A stretch of 64,000 nt of DNA from Halobacillus aidingensis (GTDB lineage: Bacteria > Bacillota > Bacilli > Bacillales > Halobacillaceae): assembly GCF_900104185.1 (NCBI RefSeq), contig NZ_FNIZ01000018.1, positions 30,785-94,784 on the forward strand, in the 5' to 3' direction. The notes beneath the pieces were generated by a model. It searched no databases and was not told where the DNA came from. It saw only the letters and a program-made list of their open reading frames with translations. Every line of letters starts with the position of its first letter. Position 1 is the stretch's first letter. The position numbers and the translations under genes were made by a program. This document shows positions 62,284-64,000 of this stretch, piece after piece.

Positions 62284-63093
62284 TTATTTCAATAAATCAA
62301 GCAGCGTTTGGTTGAATTTTTCTTTTTCATCATAAACCATTCCGTGGCCGCTGTTTTCAAAAGGGATGAGAGTGCTGTTCGGAATTTTTTCATTCAAAAT
62401 CTCGGAAAATGCGTAATCACAGATTTCATCGTGTTTTCCATGGAGGAGGAGGGTAGGTACTTCAATCTGACTGACTTCCTCCCGTAAATCTTCATCTCTT
62501 AGTGACTCTGCGCAAGCAATGGTGGCGTGAGCTGATGCTTCAAGGCCGAGGCTGTGGAACCATTCTCCGAAAGATTCCGAGATATCAGAATGGTAGAACC
62601 CTTCGCCGAAATCTTTCAATGCAGCTGGACGGTCGTTTTGGATCGCTTGGATCAGGCCGTCGACTTCTTCTTTCTTCATGCCGTGGGAATACCCTTCTCT
62701 TTGAGTGAAACTTGGAGCGGCCGGACCTGCCAGAATCAACTGCGCCAATTCTTTGTTTGCAAATTTCGTAGCATAGCGGACTGCAATCGGCCCGCCCATA
62801 GAAAAGCCTGTTAAATAGAAGTTTTCCAGTTGAAGGTATTCCACAACGGTTTTCACATCATGAGCAAGTGTATCGTAATCATAGCCGAAAGCCGGTTTGT
62901 CTGATTTTCCGAATCCCCGCAGGTCGATGCCGATGAAGCGGTAGCCTTTCCGGGGTAATGTGTTCATTTGATATTCGAACATTTGATGGTTCAGGGGCCA
63001 GCCATGAAGGAATACGATCGGCTGTCCTTCTCCGATATCTTGCACGAATAAGTCAATATGGCGGTCATGATCCACTTCGATATAGAGTGACAT
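62284..63093 (-). CDS. Alpha/beta hydrolase (haloperoxidase/esterase-like)
   Basis: 269 aa. PIVFLHGWPLNHQMFEYQ gives the oxyanion HGWP, GFSMGGPIA the nucleophile Ser, and HGKHDEICD and NSGHGMVYDE the acid and His. It is close to the non-heme chloroperoxidase/arylesterase group; the substrate is unknown. AAAAGGGG lies 11 bases before ATG 63093; the longer frame to 63147 has no site. Confidence 0.87.
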   Translation of the reverse strand: MSLYIEVDHDRHIDLFVQDIGEGQPIVFLHGWPLNHQMFEYQMNTLPRKGYRFIGIDLRGFGKSDKPAFGYDYDTLAHDVKTVVEYLQLENFYLTGFSMGGPIAVRYATKFANKELAQLILAGPAAPSFTQREGYSHGMKKEEVDGLIQAIQNDRPAALKDFGEGFYHSDISESFGEWFHSLGLEASAHATIACAESLRDEDLREEVSQIEVPTLLLHGKHDEICDYAFSEILNEKIPNSTLIPFENSGHGMVYDEKEKFNQTLLDLLK

Positions 63094-63236
63094 TTGAATA
63101 AAAACCCCTTTTTTTATGTTATGAAGAATATTCCCGGTCTCCGCCATTTAAAACTGATCAATATTAGAAAGCTTCATCCCACTATTCTGTTTATCTTCCT
63201 TATCCCTCTATATAATAGAAAGCGGAGGTGCTGGAA

Positions 63237-63677
63237 ATGAATCTATTATTCAAGCCGGTAACAAAAGAAAATTGGGAAACATGTGTCAGCCTGAAGGTCG
63301 ATGAAAGCCAAAAAGGCTTTGTTGCTGAGAATTGGTATTCGATCATAGAAGCTTCTTTTGAAAAGGAGTTTTTTCCTACTTGTATTTATGTTGGCGACAT
63401 GATGATTGGTTTTCTTATGTACGACCGTGATCCTGAAACAAAACGTTTGGAAGTAAGTCGTTTTATGATCGATCAAAATCATCAAGGAAAAGGGTACGGA
63501 AAAGCATCGATGACCGCTTTGCTTGCTCTTATTAAGGAAACGTATGGTCCTGTCGACTTCTACACAAGTGCAGAACCCGAGAATGAAGGAGCCATCGGGC
63601 TTTATGAATCTCTTGGTTTTGAAAGAACAGGAGAAGTCATGTGGGGCGAAGTTGTCTTGAAAGTGACAATCACATAG
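63237..63677 (+). CDS. GNAT acetyltransferase, spermidine/diamine-type
   Basis: 146 aa. Sequence KPVTKENWETCVSLKVDESQ, IGFLMYDRDPETKRLEVSRF, then the acetyl-CoA site DQNHQGKGYGKASM (Q-x-x-G-x-G) and YTSAEPENEGAIGLYESLGF. This pattern is that of the PaiA/BltD/SpeG-like polyamine N-acetyltransferases; substrate inferred only. ATG 63237 has GGAGGTG 8 bases before it. The transposase frame of the adjacent IS runs into its 3' end on the other strand. Confidence 0.85.
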   Translation: MNLLFKPVTKENWETCVSLKVDESQKGFVAENWYSIIEASFEKEFFPTCIYVGDMMIGFLMYDRDPETKRLEVSRFMIDQNHQGKGYGKASMTALLALIKETYGPVDFYTSAEPENEGAIGLYESLGFERTGEVMWGEVVLKVTIT

Positions 63678-64000
63678 GATAAAAACACAAGAAAAAAGAG
63701 GCTGGGACATAACCAGTCGAAAACGTAAAAAAGGGTTCCGGTCATCGAATTTTGATGACCGGAACCCTTTTTTACTGAGTTTATCTTATCATTGGTTAGA
63801 CGGTTTCCGTTTCTGGCCGTGTACTTTCTCAAGTTCACGGCCAGGAAGGCAAATCCTAATTCATTTTCCACACACTCTTTGCCCCTCACGGACATTCGAG
63901 TGAAACGCAAATTAGCCTTCAAAAATCCAAAAACTGGCTCTACGTCTACCTTACGTTTTCCGTAGATTTCACCCGTTTTCTCGTCTGAAAGCTTCTCCTT
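63602..64000 (-). CDS. IS1182-like transposase, C-terminal part
   Basis: The frame enters from the right window edge and carries KLSDEKTGEIYGKRKVDVEP, VFGFLKANLRFTRMSVRGKE and CVENELGFAFLAVNLRKYTA, the end of DDE transposases of the IS1182 group. No stop occurs before the IS end at about 63698; the frame goes on through the terminal repeat and stops only at 63602 inside the GNAT gene. The N-terminus and the catalytic D-D-E are outside the window, so integrity cannot be judged. Confidence 0.8.
   Translation of the reverse strand, partial: KEKLSDEKTGEIYGKRKVDVEPVFGFLKANLRFTRMSVRGKECVENELGFAFLAVNLRKYTARNGNRLTNDKINSVKKGSGHQNSMTGTLFYVFDWLCPSLFFLVFLSYVIVTFKTTSPHMTSPVLSKPRDS
63698..64000 (-). mobile_element. 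End of an IS1182-like insertion sequence
   Basis: Starts with GAGGCTGGGACATAAC at 63698, a terminal sequence I associate with IS1182-group elements, and holds a 20-bp hairpin (63727-63773: AAAAAAGGGTTCCGGTCATC and its complement) before the transposase end. The hairpin probably blocks transcripts from entering the IS. The other end is outside the window. Confidence 0.78.

Overview
The window looks like chromosome from a spore-forming, probably halotolerant Bacillaceae member (Halobacillus, Pontibacillus or a relative). That placement is an inference. It rests on strong AGGAGG ribosome sites with many TTG/GTG starts, spore-coat genes (cotO, cotY/Z-like, a YjcZ-type peptide), rather acidic proteins, and gene order resembling the Bacillus subtilis yjb-yjc region (prpE, antiporter, fabI, cotO, coat genes, yjcA-like, yjcF-G-H).

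Layout. 1-12.3 kb: core block with prpE (partial), mgtE, a CPA2 antiporter, fabI, an EAL-domain protein that lacks its EAL motif, coat genes, a metallo-beta-lactamase-fold hydrolase, a DUF421 protein and yjcF-G-H. 13.1-14.9 kb: two identical tRNA-Val(GAC) genes flank a DUF2254 membrane protein. 15-19.5 kb: a DPBB/DUF3889 protein, an unknown protein, a secreted alkaline phosphatase behind a four-repeat Pho box, a lipoprotein and a short-chain dehydrogenase. 19.8-34.2 kb: a reductive pyrimidine degradation locus containing malonate-semialdehyde dehydrogenase, N-carbamoyl-beta-alanine amidohydrolase, PreT/PreA, dihydropyrimidinase, an NCS1 permease, a 78-aa orphan, a PucR-type regulator, a beta-alanine aminotransferase and alanine dehydrogenase. 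Together these could take uracil to acetyl-CoA plus ammonia, with alanine dehydrogenase regenerating the pyruvate used as amino acceptor. 34.3-50.4 kb: a holin-like protein, uppP, dedA, an ABC exporter with its TetR regulator and operator, a sortase-anchored Excalibur protein, rlmN, a small M50-like protease, a broken MazG-like gene, a secreted serine hydrolase, a 30-aa cationic peptide, a DMT transporter, a TAXI-TRAP transporter, a nuclease lipoprotein and a 7Fe ferredoxin. 50.6-51.1 kb: a candidate small RNA and a YjcZ-type peptide. 51.3-61.9 kb: ilvE (with upstream cre and attenuator-like leader), a T-box, then ilvB-ilvN-ilvC-leuA-leuB-leuC-leuD-ilvA. The window ends with an alpha/beta hydrolase, a GNAT acetyltransferase and the end of an IS1182-like insertion sequence.

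Four long (550-690 bp) interspersed non-coding repeats with inverted arms lie at 3.6, 12.5, 28.6 and 31.0 kb. Two of them carry the same nested insert of about 155 bp that can fold, and a third copy supplies the matching empty site. The most interesting unexplained signals are this nested element, a shared motif upstream of three pyrimidine-catabolic transcription units, the candidate sRNA with a C-rich anti-Shine-Dalgarno stretch, the 30-aa peptide gene, the EAL-less EAL protein, and the apparent frameshift at the start of ilvA. All assignments come from reading the sequence; no database search was run.
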